Numbered from the stretch's first letter, positions 1-8,803 are shown. The stretch: 64,000 nucleotides of DNA from Solimonas sp036405815 (GCA_036405815.1 DASWWX010000025.1:62001-126000); one strand, 5' to 3'. Numbers and translations are program-made. The notes: generated by a model from the letters alone, not told the origin.

Positions 1-3000
1 CGTCATCAAGGGCGTCGGCACCGCCTCCGACGGCAAGGCCAAGGGCCTGCTCGCACCGCGCCTCGAAGGCGAAGTGCTGGCGTTGCGCCGCGCCTACGAC
101 AGCTGCGGCATCGACCCGATGACCGTGGACCTGATCGAAGCGCACGGCACCGGCACCACGGTCGGCGACAAGACCGAGATCGAGGCGCTGAACACGGTGT
201 ACGGCGCGCGCGGCGCCGGTCCGAAGATCGCGATCTCGGCGGTGAAGTCGATGATCGGCCACTGCCTGCCGGCGACCGGTACGGCGTCGATGATCAAGAC
301 CGCGCTGGCGCTGCACCACAAGACGCTGCCGCCGATGCTCTGCGACGAGCCGGACCCGGCGCTGCACCTGGAACGCACGCCGTTCTACATCAACAACGAG
401 ACGCGCCCCTGGGTGCATGGTGGCGCGACGCCGCGCCGCGCCGGCGTCAACGCCTTCGGCTTCGGCGGCATCAACGCGCACGTCGTACTGGAAGAGTACG
501 TGCCGGCCGCCACGCGCACGCAGGTGTCCGTGCTCAACGCACCGGAAAACGGCGAGGTCGTGCTGCTTGCCGCCGACACGCGCGAGCGCCTGGTCGAACT
601 GGCCCAGGCCGCCGCCGCACAGCTGCGCGCACCACAGCCGCTGACGGTCGCCGAAGTCGCCTATGCGGCCAGCGCACATGCGGCCGGTGCGCACCGTCTG
701 GCGATTCCCTGCGATGGCAGCGCCGACCTGCTGAAGAAGCTCGACGCCGCCCTGGAGAAACTCGCCGCGCCGGACGCGAAGCCGTTCAAGACGCGTAGCG
801 GCGTGCAATACGGCACCGGCACCGCGCCCGGCAAGGTCTGCCTGCTGTTCCCGGGCGAAGGCTCGCAGTACCCGGACATGCTGCGCGACCTCGCGTTGCG
901 CTTCCCGCAGGTGCGCGAGGGCTTCGACTTCATCGAGGACGGCGCGCGTCGCCGCGGCAGCCGCTCACGCGCCGCACTGCTGTACCCGGCGCCGACTGGA
1001 TACGACGACGCGCAGCGCGCGGAACTGGAAGACGCGCTGCACTCGATGGACGTCGGCGCCGAAAGCGTGTTCGCCGCCAGCCTCGCACTGCAGCGCCTGT
1101 ACGACGACCTGGGCCTCAAGTTCGACGCGATGCTCGGCCATTCCACCGGCGAGAACACGGCGCTGACCGCCTGCGGCGTGCGCCGCTATGCCTCGGAAGC
1201 AGAACTCGCCGACGCCGTGCAGATCGTGCACGGGCTCTACCGCCGTCTCGACGCCGAGGGCCAGATCGTGCAGGGCACGTTGCTGTCGGTCGGCGGCCTC
1301 GACACTGCGATGCGCGCGCAACTGCTCGCCGGCGCCGACGGCATGCAGATCGCGATGGACAACTGCCCGAACCAATTGGTCTTGTTCGGCGCACCGGAAG
1401 CCGCGGAGAAGCTGCGCGAGTCGCTGAGCGCGCAGGGCGCGATCTGCCAGGCCTTGCCCTTCGGCCGTGCGTATCACACGCCGCTGTTCAAGCCGATGGC
1501 GGACGCCTTCCGCGACTACTTCCGCGATCTGGAATTCGGTCCCGGCCGCGTGCCGCTGTACAGCGCGCGCAGCGCCGCACCGTTCCCGGACGACGCCGAC
1601 GCGATCCGCGAACTGACCGCGCAACAGTGGGAAAACCCGGTGCGTTTCACCGAGACCGTCGAGCGTCTGTACGCCGACGGCTACCGCGTGTTCCTCGAAG
1701 TCGGTCCCAGTGGCAACCTGACCTCGTTCGTGTCGGACACGCTGCGCAACCAACCGGACGTACTGGCGATCGCCAGCGACAACCGCCGCCGCGGCAGCCT
1801 CGCGCAGTTGCACGCCGCGCTCGCCGCGCTGTTCGCCGCCGGCGTCGTGTTCGATCCGCGCAAGCTGTACGCACGCCGCGACATCGACGCGTTCGACCTG
1901 CTGGCGCCGCCGCGCGCGGCGAAGAAGGCCGCGGCCAGACAGCCGCTGCAGATGCCGCAGGTCAAGCTGCCGGAACAGTGGAAGCGTCCCTTGCCGGCCG
2001 TGGCCGCCTCCGCCGCGACGGCGCCCGCGAACGTCGTGGCCGTTGCACCCGCGAGCACGCCGCCGGCAACCGCCGCAGCGGCGCCGGACGACGCGCGTCT
2101 CACGGCCCTGCACCAGCACTTCTCGCTGATGCAGGCATTCCTCGACAGCCAGGCCCGCGTGCTGGGTCTGGTCACCGGTAGTGCGCCGGCGACGGCAGCG
2201 ACGGCCATCGCAGCGGCGCCGCAAGCCGGCGGCGCGCACGACCCCGCCTACCCGCTGCTCGGGCCGGTCACCGAGCAGGACGGCCAGCGCCTGGTGATGG
2301 AGCGCCGCTACGAGCTCGAAACGGACCTGTTCCTGCGCGACCACTGCATCGGCGGCACGCCGAGCGCGCGCGATCCCTCGCTGCTCGCGATTCCGGTCAT
2401 CCCGTTCACGTTCAGCGTCGAGATCTGCGCCGAAGCCGCAGCCAGGCTGATCGGCCGCAGCGAACTGAAGGTCGTCGCGATCGAACAGGCGCGCGGCAGC
2501 CGCTGGCTGTCGCTGGACGAAGGCTCGGTCCGGCTGCGCATCGCGGCGGAACGCGCGCCCGCGCAGCCGGGCGAGGACGCGCGCGCGCACGTGCGCCTGT
2601 TCCTGCTCGACCAGGGCGGCCCGGCCGGCGGCCTCGTCGTGTTCGAGGCGCAGGTGATTCTTGCGACGGCGTATCCGTCCGCACCGGCCGCGCTGACGTG
2701 GCCAGGTGAGGAACGTGCGCCGCGCTTCAACGCCGACGGCCGGCTCTACGAGCGCGGCATGTTCCACGGCCCGCGCCTGCAGGGTGCGCAGGCGCTGCGC
2801 CGCTGGAATGCCGAGGCGATCGACATGGAGCTGGCGATCCTGCCGACGCAGGATTACTTCGGGTTCACGCAGGCGCCGCGCCTGCAACTCGACGCCGCGC
2901 TCGCCGACGTGCTCGGCCAGACCTTCTACTACTGGCTGCAGGAACAGCACGGCGGCCTGATCAACTGCTTCCCCTACTCGATCGGCCGGCTGACCCTGCA

Positions 3001-3973
3001 TGCACCGCCGCAGGCGGCCGGCACGCGCGTGCTGAGCCGCGCCACCGTGCGCCTCCCGGCGCCGGACCGGCTCGCCGGCGACGTCGAGGCCACCGACCTG
3101 AAAGGCCGCGTGCTGATGCGCGCGGAGCACTGGGAAGACCGCACCTTCGAGGTCGCGGAACGCTTCTACGACTTCCGCCTCGCACCGGTACGCGGTTTCC
3201 TCGGCGAGGTGTGGATGGACGGCCTATTGCCACCGGGCCTGCACGCGCGCCGCGTCGCGCCGTTCGACCACGACCTGCTGTCGCAGGGCGGCGGCATCTG
3301 GGGCCGCGGGCTCGCGCACATGGTGCTGAACCGCACCGAGCGCGCGCGTTGGTACGCGCTGCCCGCCGCCGGCCCGCGCCGCGAGGAATGGCTGCTGGGC
3401 CGCATCGCCGCGAAGGAAGCGGCGCGCGACTGGTTCCGAACACGCCACCAGCTGGAACTGTCCAGTGCCGACATCGAGATCGCCGGCGACGACCGCGGCC
3501 GGCCGCACATCGTCGTCGCGGCGCTGCCGCAGGCGCCGATGCCGGCACTGTCGATCTCGCACAGCCGCGGCTGGGCCGCAGCTGTCGTCGCCGACCCGGG
3601 ACTCTCGGTGGGTTTCGACTACCAGCGCCTGCAGCATCTGCGCGCTGGCGACCTGATCCGCGGCGCCTTCGGCGACCGCGAACAGCACTGGTTCGCGAAG
3701 CTGTCCGAGGTCGATCAAGGTCTGGTTGCCGCCGCGCTGTGGTGCGCCAAGGAAGCTGCGTCCAAAGCCGCCGGCACCGGCCTCGAAGGCCGCCCGCTGG
3801 ACTGGGTCGTGACCGCCTGTCAGCTCGACCCGCGTACCGTCGCCTTCGGCTCGGCGCAGATCGTGCGCGGCGAGCTGACCTACGACGTGGCCCTGCAGTT
3901 CGAGGATCGCCATGCCATCAGCGCGCTGTGCCTGACCGCGGTAAACGCCGACGCACCCCACCGCATTTCCTGA
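1..3973 (+). CDS. Type I polyketide synthase, 5'-truncated (KS-AT-DH-PPTase)
   Basis: The gene enters from the left edge; the open frame begins at base 2 and 1323 residues are visible. Domains in order: the C-terminal part of a ketosynthase (EAHGTGT near base 140, then KSMIGH in place of the usual KSNIGH); an acyltransferase (FPGEGSQ near 847, active-site GHSTG with its Ser at 1142, YHTP near 1470); an Ala/Pro-rich linker; a double-hotdog dehydratase (His at 2342, Asp at 2891); and a C-terminal Sfp-type phosphopantetheinyl transferase with WCAKEAASK near 3740. No ACP domain is visible; a separate ACP lies 2.7 kb downstream. The FPGEGSQ and YHTP motifs recall hglE/PfaA-type synthases that make long-chain lipid-like products. 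In the PPTase the metal motif reads GFDYQ, with Gln where Sfp has Glu; some active PPTases tolerate this. The catalytic Cys of the KS lies outside the window. The class is firm, the product unknown. Confidence 0.93.
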   Translation, partial: VIKGVGTASDGKAKGLLAPRLEGEVLALRRAYDSCGIDPMTVDLIEAHGTGTTVGDKTEIEALNTVYGARGAGPKIAISAVKSMIGHCLPATGTASMIKTALALHHKTLPPMLCDEPDPALHLERTPFYINNETRPWVHGGATPRRAGVNAFGFGGINAHVVLEEYVPAATRTQVSVLNAPENGEVVLLAADTRERLVELAQAAAAQLRAPQPLTVAEVAYAASAHAAGAHRLAIPCDGSADLLKKLDAALEKLAAPDAKPFKTRSGVQYGTGTAPGKVCLLFPGEGSQYPDMLRDLALRFPQVREGFDFIEDGARRRGSRSRAALLYPAPTGYDDAQRAELEDALHSMDVGAESVFAASLALQRLYDDLGLKFDAMLGHSTGENTALTACGVRRYASEAELADAVQIVHGLYRRLDAEGQIVQGTLLSVGGLDTAMRAQLLAGADGMQIAMDNCPNQLVLFGAPEAAEKLRESLSAQGAICQALPFGRAYHTPLFKPMADAFRDYFRDLEFGPGRVPLYSARSAAPFPDDADAIRELTAQQWENPVRFTETVERLYADGYRVFLEVGPSGNLTSFVSDTLRNQPDVLAIASDNRRRGSLAQLHAALAALFAAGVVFDPRKLYARRDIDAFDLLAPPRAAKKAAARQPLQMPQVKLPEQWKRPLPAVAASAATAPANVVAVAPASTPPATAAAAPDDARLTALHQHFSLMQAFLDSQARVLGLVTGSAPATAATAIAAAPQAGGAHDPAYPLLGPVTEQDGQRLVMERRYELETDLFLRDHCIGGTPSARDPSLLAIPVIPFTFSVEICAEAAARLIGRSELKVVAIEQARGSRWLSLDEGSVRLRIAAERAPAQPGEDARAHVRLFLLDQGGPAGGLVVFEAQVILATAYPSAPAALTWPGEERAPRFNADGRLYERGMFHGPRLQGAQALRRWNAEAIDMELAILPTQDYFGFTQAPRLQLDAALADVLGQTFYYWLQEQHGGLINCFPYSIGRLTLHAPPQAAGTRVLSRATVRLPAPDRLAGDVEATDLKGRVLMRAEHWEDRTFEVAERFYDFRLAPVRGFLGEVWMDGLLPPGLHARRVAPFDHDLLSQGGGIWGRGLAHMVLNRTERARWYALPAAGPRREEWLLGRIAAKEAARDWFRTRHQLELSSADIEIAGDDRGRPHIVVAALPQAPMPALSISHSRGWAAAVVADPGLSVGFDYQRLQHLRAGDLIRGAFGDREQHWFAKLSEVDQGLVAAALWCAKEAASKAAGTGLEGRPLDWVVTACQLDPRTVAFGSAQIVRGELTYDVALQFEDRHAISALCLTAVNADAPHRIS

Positions 3974-4008
3974 CCGATTTTTCAGCGCTTTTCCCTTACC
4001 CTTCGCGC

Positions 4009-5643
4009 ATGACCGACGCCGCTCCCCGAACCCAGACTCCCCGCACCCGAACGCTCTTCATCGGCCTCGACGGCTGCACCTTCACCGTTCTCGACCAAAT
4101 GACGCGCGAGCTGCCGGGCGAAGGCCTGACGATGCCGTTCATGAAGTCGCTGATGGAACGCGGCGTGCGCGCGAAATTGCGCTCGACGCCGAATCCGCTG
4201 ACGCCGCCGGCCTGGTGCTCGATCATGACCGGCCGCAATCCCGGCGAGCACGGCGTGTTCGACTTCATCCGCGCCGAGGACCGTGGCGGCGAGGTCTACT
4301 GGACCCTGTACGACGCGCGCGACATCGACTGCGAGACGATCTGGTCGATCTGCTCGCGCAAGAACGTCTCGGTCGCCGCGCTGAACTTCCCGCTGACCGC
4401 GCCGGCCGCCGAGGATCTGAAGGGTGCGATCGTGCCGGGCTTCATTCCCGCCAAGCACCTGCGCCGCAACACGCATCCGCGCGAGCTGTTCGAGCGCATC
4501 AAGACGCAGATCCCCGGCTTCGATCCCAAGGAACTGGCCTGGGACTTCGACAAGGAAAAGCAGGCGATGGAATCCCTCTCCGCGGACGAGACCGCGAAGT
4601 GGGTGCGCTACCACCTGCCGCGCGAGGAGCAGTGGTTCAAGGTCGCCGAGTTCCTCCTAAACAACGACAAGCCGGACTTCATGGCGGTGATGTTCGACGG
4701 CACCGACAAGATCCAGCACCAGGCCTGGCCGTGGCTGGACCTCGACCTGCTGCCTTCGAGCCCGCAGGGTCACGACCAGGAGATGCGCGAGGTCTGCCTC
4801 GAGTACTTCCGCAATCTCGACGGCTACATCGAGCAGCTGGTGACCGCGGCGGGCCCGGACACGCAGGTGTTCTTCGCCTCCGACCACGGCTTCACCGCGT
4901 CAACCTACGTGCTGCGCATCAACGCCTTCCTCGAAGAGAAGGGCTATCTGGCCTGGGCCAACAGCGACGGCAGCGACATGGCGATCCGCCGCGAGGCCGC
5001 CGACTTCGCCAACCTCGACTGGTCGAAGACCACCGCCTACTGCCGCACGCCGTCGAGCAACGGCATCCACATCCGCGTCGCCGACAAGCCGGGCGCGCCC
5101 GGCATCAAGCCCGAGGACTACGAGACGTTCCGCGACCAGCTGATCGCCGATCTGAAGTCGCTGAAGCACCCGAAAACCGGCGAGCAGATCATCACCGACG
5201 TGCTCAAGCGCGAGGAGTGGTTCCCCGGCAAGCACATGGCGCGCGCCTGCGACCTGACGCTGGTGCTGTCGGACAACGGCTTCGTGTCGATCAAGAACCT
5301 GAAGCCCTGCGTCGCCGATCGCCCGCACGCCGCCGGCACGCATCATCCGGACGGCATCTTCATGGCCGTCGGCCCCGGCATCGCCGCGGCGGGCATGGTC
5401 GACCTGCGGCAGATCGTGGACGTCGCGCCGACGCTGCTGCACAGCCTCGGCCTGCCGGTGCCCGCCGATTTCGAAGGCCAGGTGCCGCCGACCTTCTTCA
5501 CCGAGGAATGGCTTGCCGCCAACCCGGTCAAGAAGGGCGCACGCACCAAGGCGCCGCAGCGCCGCGAGCTGGAGCAGGAGATGGACGCCGGCGAGCAGAA
5601 GCAGATCATCGAGCAGCTGCAGATGCTGGGGTACATGGAGTAA
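4009..5643 (+). CDS. Alkaline phosphatase superfamily hydrolase (type I phosphodiesterase)
   Basis: A 544-residue cytoplasmic protein of the type I phosphodiesterase/nucleotide pyrophosphatase family. Visible metal-site elements are FIGLDGC near the N terminus, PPAWCS carrying the nucleophile region, FDGTDKIQH, ASDHGF and the late THHPDG. There is no signal peptide. The first in-frame ATG is taken as start, 35 bases after the synthase stop, on the same strand, so co-transcription is likely. Family members hydrolyse phosphodiesters or transfer phospho-headgroups; a role in trimming or decorating the polyketide lipid is an inference from context. The C-terminal 40 residues are charged and helical (Lys/Glu/Gln-rich). 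Confidence 0.85.
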   Translation: MTDAAPRTQTPRTRTLFIGLDGCTFTVLDQMTRELPGEGLTMPFMKSLMERGVRAKLRSTPNPLTPPAWCSIMTGRNPGEHGVFDFIRAEDRGGEVYWTLYDARDIDCETIWSICSRKNVSVAALNFPLTAPAAEDLKGAIVPGFIPAKHLRRNTHPRELFERIKTQIPGFDPKELAWDFDKEKQAMESLSADETAKWVRYHLPREEQWFKVAEFLLNNDKPDFMAVMFDGTDKIQHQAWPWLDLDLLPSSPQGHDQEMREVCLEYFRNLDGYIEQLVTAAGPDTQVFFASDHGFTASTYVLRINAFLEEKGYLAWANSDGSDMAIRREAADFANLDWSKTTAYCRTPSSNGIHIRVADKPGAPGIKPEDYETFRDQLIADLKSLKHPKTGEQIITDVLKREEWFPGKHMARACDLTLVLSDNGFVSIKNLKPCVADRPHAAGTHHPDGIFMAVGPGIAAAGMVDLRQIVDVAPTLLHSLGLPVPADFEGQVPPTFFTEEWLAANPVKKGARTKAPQRRELEQEMDAGEQKQIIEQLQMLGYME

Positions 5644-5806
5644 CGGTGGCAGCGGGCGCGACCGACGGCGCCAGAGGGAACAACCGCCGGTCCGCGCCTC
5701 GCAACCGCTGATCCGGCTCCGGAAAAACTCCCTACGCCGCCGGCGCCGCCGGCTGACTCGCACGTCAGCCTTCTCCCGGCAGGCAGCCCGCAAGCAGAAC
5801 GGCACG

Positions 5807-6721
5807 ATGGCGACACGTTCCTCGCCATCACGCCGCCCCCCGCGTATGCGCCAGTTGACCGGCCTCACCGCCAAGCAGTTGCTCGACTACGGATTGAAAG
5901 TCTACGAAGGCAAGTCGATCGCCGGCTGCCTCGTCTACGAGCGTCCCGCCTTCATTCTCGATCCACGCCGCATCAAGAACTGCAAGGTCGGCGCGTTCAC
6001 CTACTTCAACGGCCACACGACCTCGAGCATGTATGCGACCGAGGTCGGTCGTTACGGCCAGATCGGCGAATCTTGCGTGATCGGCCCGCCGGAACATCCG
6101 ATGGACTGGTTCAGCACGCACATGTTCGCGTTCACGCAGCCCGAGCATCTGCCGCGTTTCTACGAGCTGCCGGATGCGGTGCGCCTGGCGCCGGAAGGGC
6201 CGATCCCGACGCCGTTCACGCTGCCGCCGAAAACCGTCATCGGTCATGACGCTTACATCGGCGCCGGCGCCTTCATCAAGCGCGGCGTCACGATCGGCAC
6301 CGGCGCGGTCGTCGCCGCGCGCGCGGTCGTGACCAGGGACGTGCCGCCCTATGCGATCGTCGCCGGCTCACCGGCACGGGTGCTGCGGCTGCGGCTGCCG
6401 GAGGCGCAGATCGAGCGCCTGCTGGCGTTGGAGTGGTGGCGCTACGACCTCGCCCCGCACAAGCGCGCGATCGATTTCGCCCAGGTCGAGGCGACGCTGG
6501 ATGTCCTGGAGGCGGCGCTGAAAGCGGGTAAACTGCGACCCCTGAGACCCGACACCTACCGTGTCGTGCGCACCCGCAGCGGCTTCGATCTGGAGCCGCT
6601 GCCGCAACCGTTGTACTACCCCGATTCGCCATGTCCGCCAGCAGCACGTATCTCGCCCGCCTCGTCACGCTCCTCCAGGATTTCACGCAGGACTGGGATC
6701 TCGACTTCGATGGCGAGATGA
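5807..6721 (+). CDS. Hexapeptide-repeat (left-handed beta-helix) acyltransferase, CatB-like
   Basis: About 304 residues. The middle carries hexapeptide-type turns (IKNCKVGAFTYF, VIGHDAYIGAGAFI, VTIGTGAVVAARAVVT) and the CatB/LacA-type ending DVPPYAIVAGSPARVL, so it should be an O- or N-acyltransferase using an acyl-CoA donor. The start is uncertain: ATG at 5807 or at 5846, neither with a good ribosome site; the 13 residues between are basic and poorly structured. The last 30 codons run out of phase into the ACP gene and look like non-conserved low-complexity tail (PPAARISPASSRSSR), so the functional protein probably ends near LYYPDSP. It lies between the hydrolase and the ACP, consistent with tailoring of the synthase product. 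Confidence 0.8.
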   Translation: MATRSSPSRRPPRMRQLTGLTAKQLLDYGLKVYEGKSIAGCLVYERPAFILDPRRIKNCKVGAFTYFNGHTTSSMYATEVGRYGQIGESCVIGPPEHPMDWFSTHMFAFTQPEHLPRFYELPDAVRLAPEGPIPTPFTLPPKTVIGHDAYIGAGAFIKRGVTIGTGAVVAARAVVTRDVPPYAIVAGSPARVLRLRLPEAQIERLLALEWWRYDLAPHKRAIDFAQVEATLDVLEAALKAGKLRPLRPDTYRVVRTRSGFDLEPLPQPLYYPDSPCPPAARISPASSRSSRISRRTGISTSMAR

Positions 6722-6915
6722 GCCGCGACACCCAGCTGCTCGCCGATCTGGGTTTCGAATCGATCGACATCATCCAGCTGGTCGTCGCGATCCAGGAAGA
6801 CATCGTCAAGCGCAAGCTGTCGTTCGACCAGCTGCTGATGAAGAACGGGCGCTACGTCGACGACCTGTCGATCGGCCAGATTGCCGACTACCTCGCCGCC
6901 AACGCGCCGGCCTAA
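6631..6915 (+). CDS. Free-standing acyl carrier protein
   Basis: A 94-residue acidic protein with the carrier motif LADLGFESIDIIQLV; the Ser of FESID is the expected 4'-phosphopantetheine attachment site. The helix pattern and length fit a discrete ACP. Its ATG lies inside the 3' end of the acyltransferase gene, so translation is probably coupled. Because the upstream synthase has no ACP domain but ends in a phosphopantetheinyl transferase, this protein is the obvious carrier partner, activated in cis by the synthase; that pairing is inferred. An alternative is a carrier for the acyltransferase only. Confidence 0.92.
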   Translation: MSASSTYLARLVTLLQDFTQDWDLDFDGEMSRDTQLLADLGFESIDIIQLVVAIQEDIVKRKLSFDQLLMKNGRYVDDLSIGQIADYLAANAPA

Positions 6916-6932
6916 GTGGAAGCGGCAACCAT

Positions 6933-6969
6933 CGTCGCTGAAAACGCCGGATAAGCGTTGTGAGCGACG
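6933..6969. other. Imperfect hairpin after the ACP gene
   Basis: Outer arms of 7 bases (6933-6939 with 6963-6969) and inner arms of 5 bases (6943-6947 with 6955-6959) pair around a 7-base loop. There is no T-run, so it is at best a weak terminator between the convergent ACP and methyltransferase genes. Confidence 0.35.
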
Positions 6970-6989
6970 GCAGGTTGGCCGACGCCGGC

Positions 6990-7031
6990 GCGCAGGAAGC
7001 GCAGGAAGCGCAGGAAGCGCAGGAAGCGCAG
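6990..7031. repeat. 9-bp tandem repeat, 4 full copies plus a partial one
   Basis: The unit GCGCAGGAA is repeated four times without error and then continues for six more bases. It sits in the 177-base gap between the convergent ACP and methyltransferase genes, followed by a small inverted repeat (CGTAC-AAAA-GTACG, 7032-7045). The short unit and lack of spacers make this a microsatellite-like tract, not a CRISPR. Confidence 0.9.
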
Positions 7032-7092
7032 CGTACAAAAGTACGTGAGCATTCCGAGCACCGCCGACAGCCCAGATGCCGAGCGCAGCAGC

Positions 7093-7923
7093 TTAGCCGG
7101 CGTTTTCCGCCTTGCGCGCAACCACCAGGACATAGTCCTCGCCGGCGTCGATGACGGCCTGCAGCTTGTCGGCGTGGCGGATCACCTTGTCGCCGTCTAC
7201 CGTCGTCGGACGCTGGCCGTAATCGCGGCAGGCCGTGACGAAGCGCGCGAGCGCGAATTCCAGGATCGACTCGATGCGCACCTGCGCGAAACCCGACTCG
7301 CGCAGATAGCCTTCGTAGACGTCGGCGTCGTAGGCGTTCTTCTCGTTGTACATGTCGATATCGGCCGCCAGATCGTTCTCGGCCTTCACGTAAGCAGCCA
7401 AGTCGGTACCGCGCTTCGGGATCAGATCGGTGACGACCAGCGTGCCGCCGGGCTTGAGCACACGGCCGGCTTCGCGCAGGAAGTCGCGGCGCGTATCGAA
7501 GTGGAAGGCGCATTCCACGGCGATCAGCTTGTCGAAGCTGGCGTCGGGGAAGTCGAGGTTGGTGGCGTCGCCCAGGCGCAGGTCGATGGTCTGCGACAGC
7601 CCGCACTGCGCCACGTACTCGCGGCCGTGCTCGATGCGCGTCGGCGTGATGTCGATGCCGATGATCTGCTTCGGCCCGAAGCAGCTGGCGTAGCGCACCG
7701 CGCAAGCGCCGTAGCCGCAGCCCACTTCCAGCACCTCGTCCTGCGGTCCCAGGCCGGCGGCACCGGCGACCAGCCCCGCCATCGCCTCGGCGGCATCGGC
7801 CATCGACAGGCCCGGACGCGTCCAATAGCCGTAGTTGGCGTAGGGGCGATCGAAGGCATCCCGCCGCTGCGTGTGACGGCGCGTGTAGTATTTGACGATG
7901 CCCTGCGTGTGCTCCGACGTCAT
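7093..7923 (-). CDS. Class I SAM-dependent methyltransferase (copy 1 of tandem pair)
   Basis: 276 residues with the class I Rossmann motifs: VLEVGCGYGACA (SAM-binding glycine loop), GIDITP (acidic motif II region), FDKLIAVECAFHF, and the post-motif RVLKPGGTLVVTDL. It belongs with the gamma-tocopherol/EryG-like small-molecule O- or C-methyltransferases. Start chosen at the ATG at 7923 (MTSEH), preceded by AGGAG and AGGA; an upstream in-frame ATG at 7971 lacks support. It lies 55 bases after its paralogue on the same strand, with the same N-terminal YTRRH and ANYGYWTR segments, so the two arose by tandem duplication. Substrate unknown; the neighbouring polyketide product is an inference. Confidence 0.88.
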   Translation of the reverse strand: MTSEHTQGIVKYYTRRHTQRRDAFDRPYANYGYWTRPGLSMADAAEAMAGLVAGAAGLGPQDEVLEVGCGYGACAVRYASCFGPKQIIGIDITPTRIEHGREYVAQCGLSQTIDLRLGDATNLDFPDASFDKLIAVECAFHFDTRRDFLREAGRVLKPGGTLVVTDLIPKRGTDLAAYVKAENDLAADIDMYNEKNAYDADVYEGYLRESGFAQVRIESILEFALARFVTACRDYGQRPTTVDGDKVIRHADKLQAVIDAGEDYVLVVARKAENAG

Positions 7924-7978
7924 TCCTGCTGACTCCTCGTTTCCTGCGATTGCGGACGATGCGATGCGCATGGGCGCA

Positions 7979-8803
7979 TCAGTGCGCGCGGCGCGCTATA
8001 ACCAGCACGTAGTCTTCGCCCAGCTCGACGAACTGGCGCAGCCGCGCCGCCGAGCGACACCAGGCCGCGCCGCGCTCGCCGCCCTCGCGCATGCCCATCG
8101 CCTCCAGCGTGCGGGCAAACGGCAGGCGCGTCCATTCGACGATCGACTCGATGCGGATCGCCTCGAAGCCCAGCGACTTCAGATGACCGGCGTAGACGTC
8201 GGCATCGTAGGCGTTGGCAAGATTGTCCAGGCAGACGCCGCTGTTCAGCGTCTTCTCGCCGCGCTGGTAGGCCTGCGGATCGATACCGCGACGCGGAATC
8301 ATGTCGGTCAGCGCCAGCGTGCCGCCGGGCTTGAGCACGCGCGCGGCCTCGCGCAAGAAATCGACGCGCGTGTCGAAGTGGAACGCGCACTCGACCGAAA
8401 CCACCTTGTCGAAGCTGGCGTCGGCGAAGTCCATCGCGGTCGCGCTGCCGAGCTGCAGCGTGATGACGTCGGACAGGCCGTGGCCGGCCACGTACTTGCG
8501 TCCTTCCTCGATGCGCACCGGCGTGATGTCGATGCCGACGATCGCCGCAGGCTTGCAGCGCTGCGCGTAGATTACCGCGCCGGCGCCGTAACCCGCGCCG
8601 ACGTCGAGCACGCGGTCGCCCGGCCGCAGGCCGGCGCTGGTGGCGACGACCTCGGTCAGCGCCTCGGCGGCCTGCGCCAGGGTCAAACCCTCGCGCGTCC
8701 AGTAACCGTAGTTGGCGAAGGGCTGGTCGCCGAACAGGCCGTCGCGGCCGTCGTGACGGCGCGTGTAGTGGGTGACGACGTCCTGACTGTGAGCCGACAG
8801 CAT
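7979..8803 (-). CDS. Class I SAM-dependent methyltransferase (copy 2 of tandem pair)
   Basis: 274 residues, clearly paralogous to the gene after it: VTHYTRRH, FANYGYWTREG, VLDVGAGYGAGA, GIDITPVRIEEGRKYVAGHG and RVLKPGGTLALTDMIPRRG. The C-terminal half is more divergent and may set substrate choice. Two ATGs lie six bases apart (8809 and 8803); AGGA sits about seven bases before the second, so 8803 is preferred. It is divergent from the alpha/beta hydrolase with only 44 bases between starts, so the two promoters must overlap or face each other. First gene of a two-gene methyltransferase operon. Confidence 0.88.
   Translation of the reverse strand: MLSAHSQDVVTHYTRRHDGRDGLFGDQPFANYGYWTREGLTLAQAAEALTEVVATSAGLRPGDRVLDVGAGYGAGAVIYAQRCKPAAIVGIDITPVRIEEGRKYVAGHGLSDVITLQLGSATAMDFADASFDKVVSVECAFHFDTRVDFLREAARVLKPGGTLALTDMIPRRGIDPQAYQRGEKTLNSGVCLDNLANAYDADVYAGHLKSLGFEAIRIESIVEWTRLPFARTLEAMGMREGGERGAAWCRSAARLRQFVELGEDYVLVIARRAH

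Noticed and set aside
965..3130. A 721-codon open frame on the minus strand inside the polyketide synthase
   Set aside because: It is antisense to a gene with clear catalytic motifs; the translation is Arg/Gln/Ala-rich with no domain, as expected for GC-rich antisense frames.
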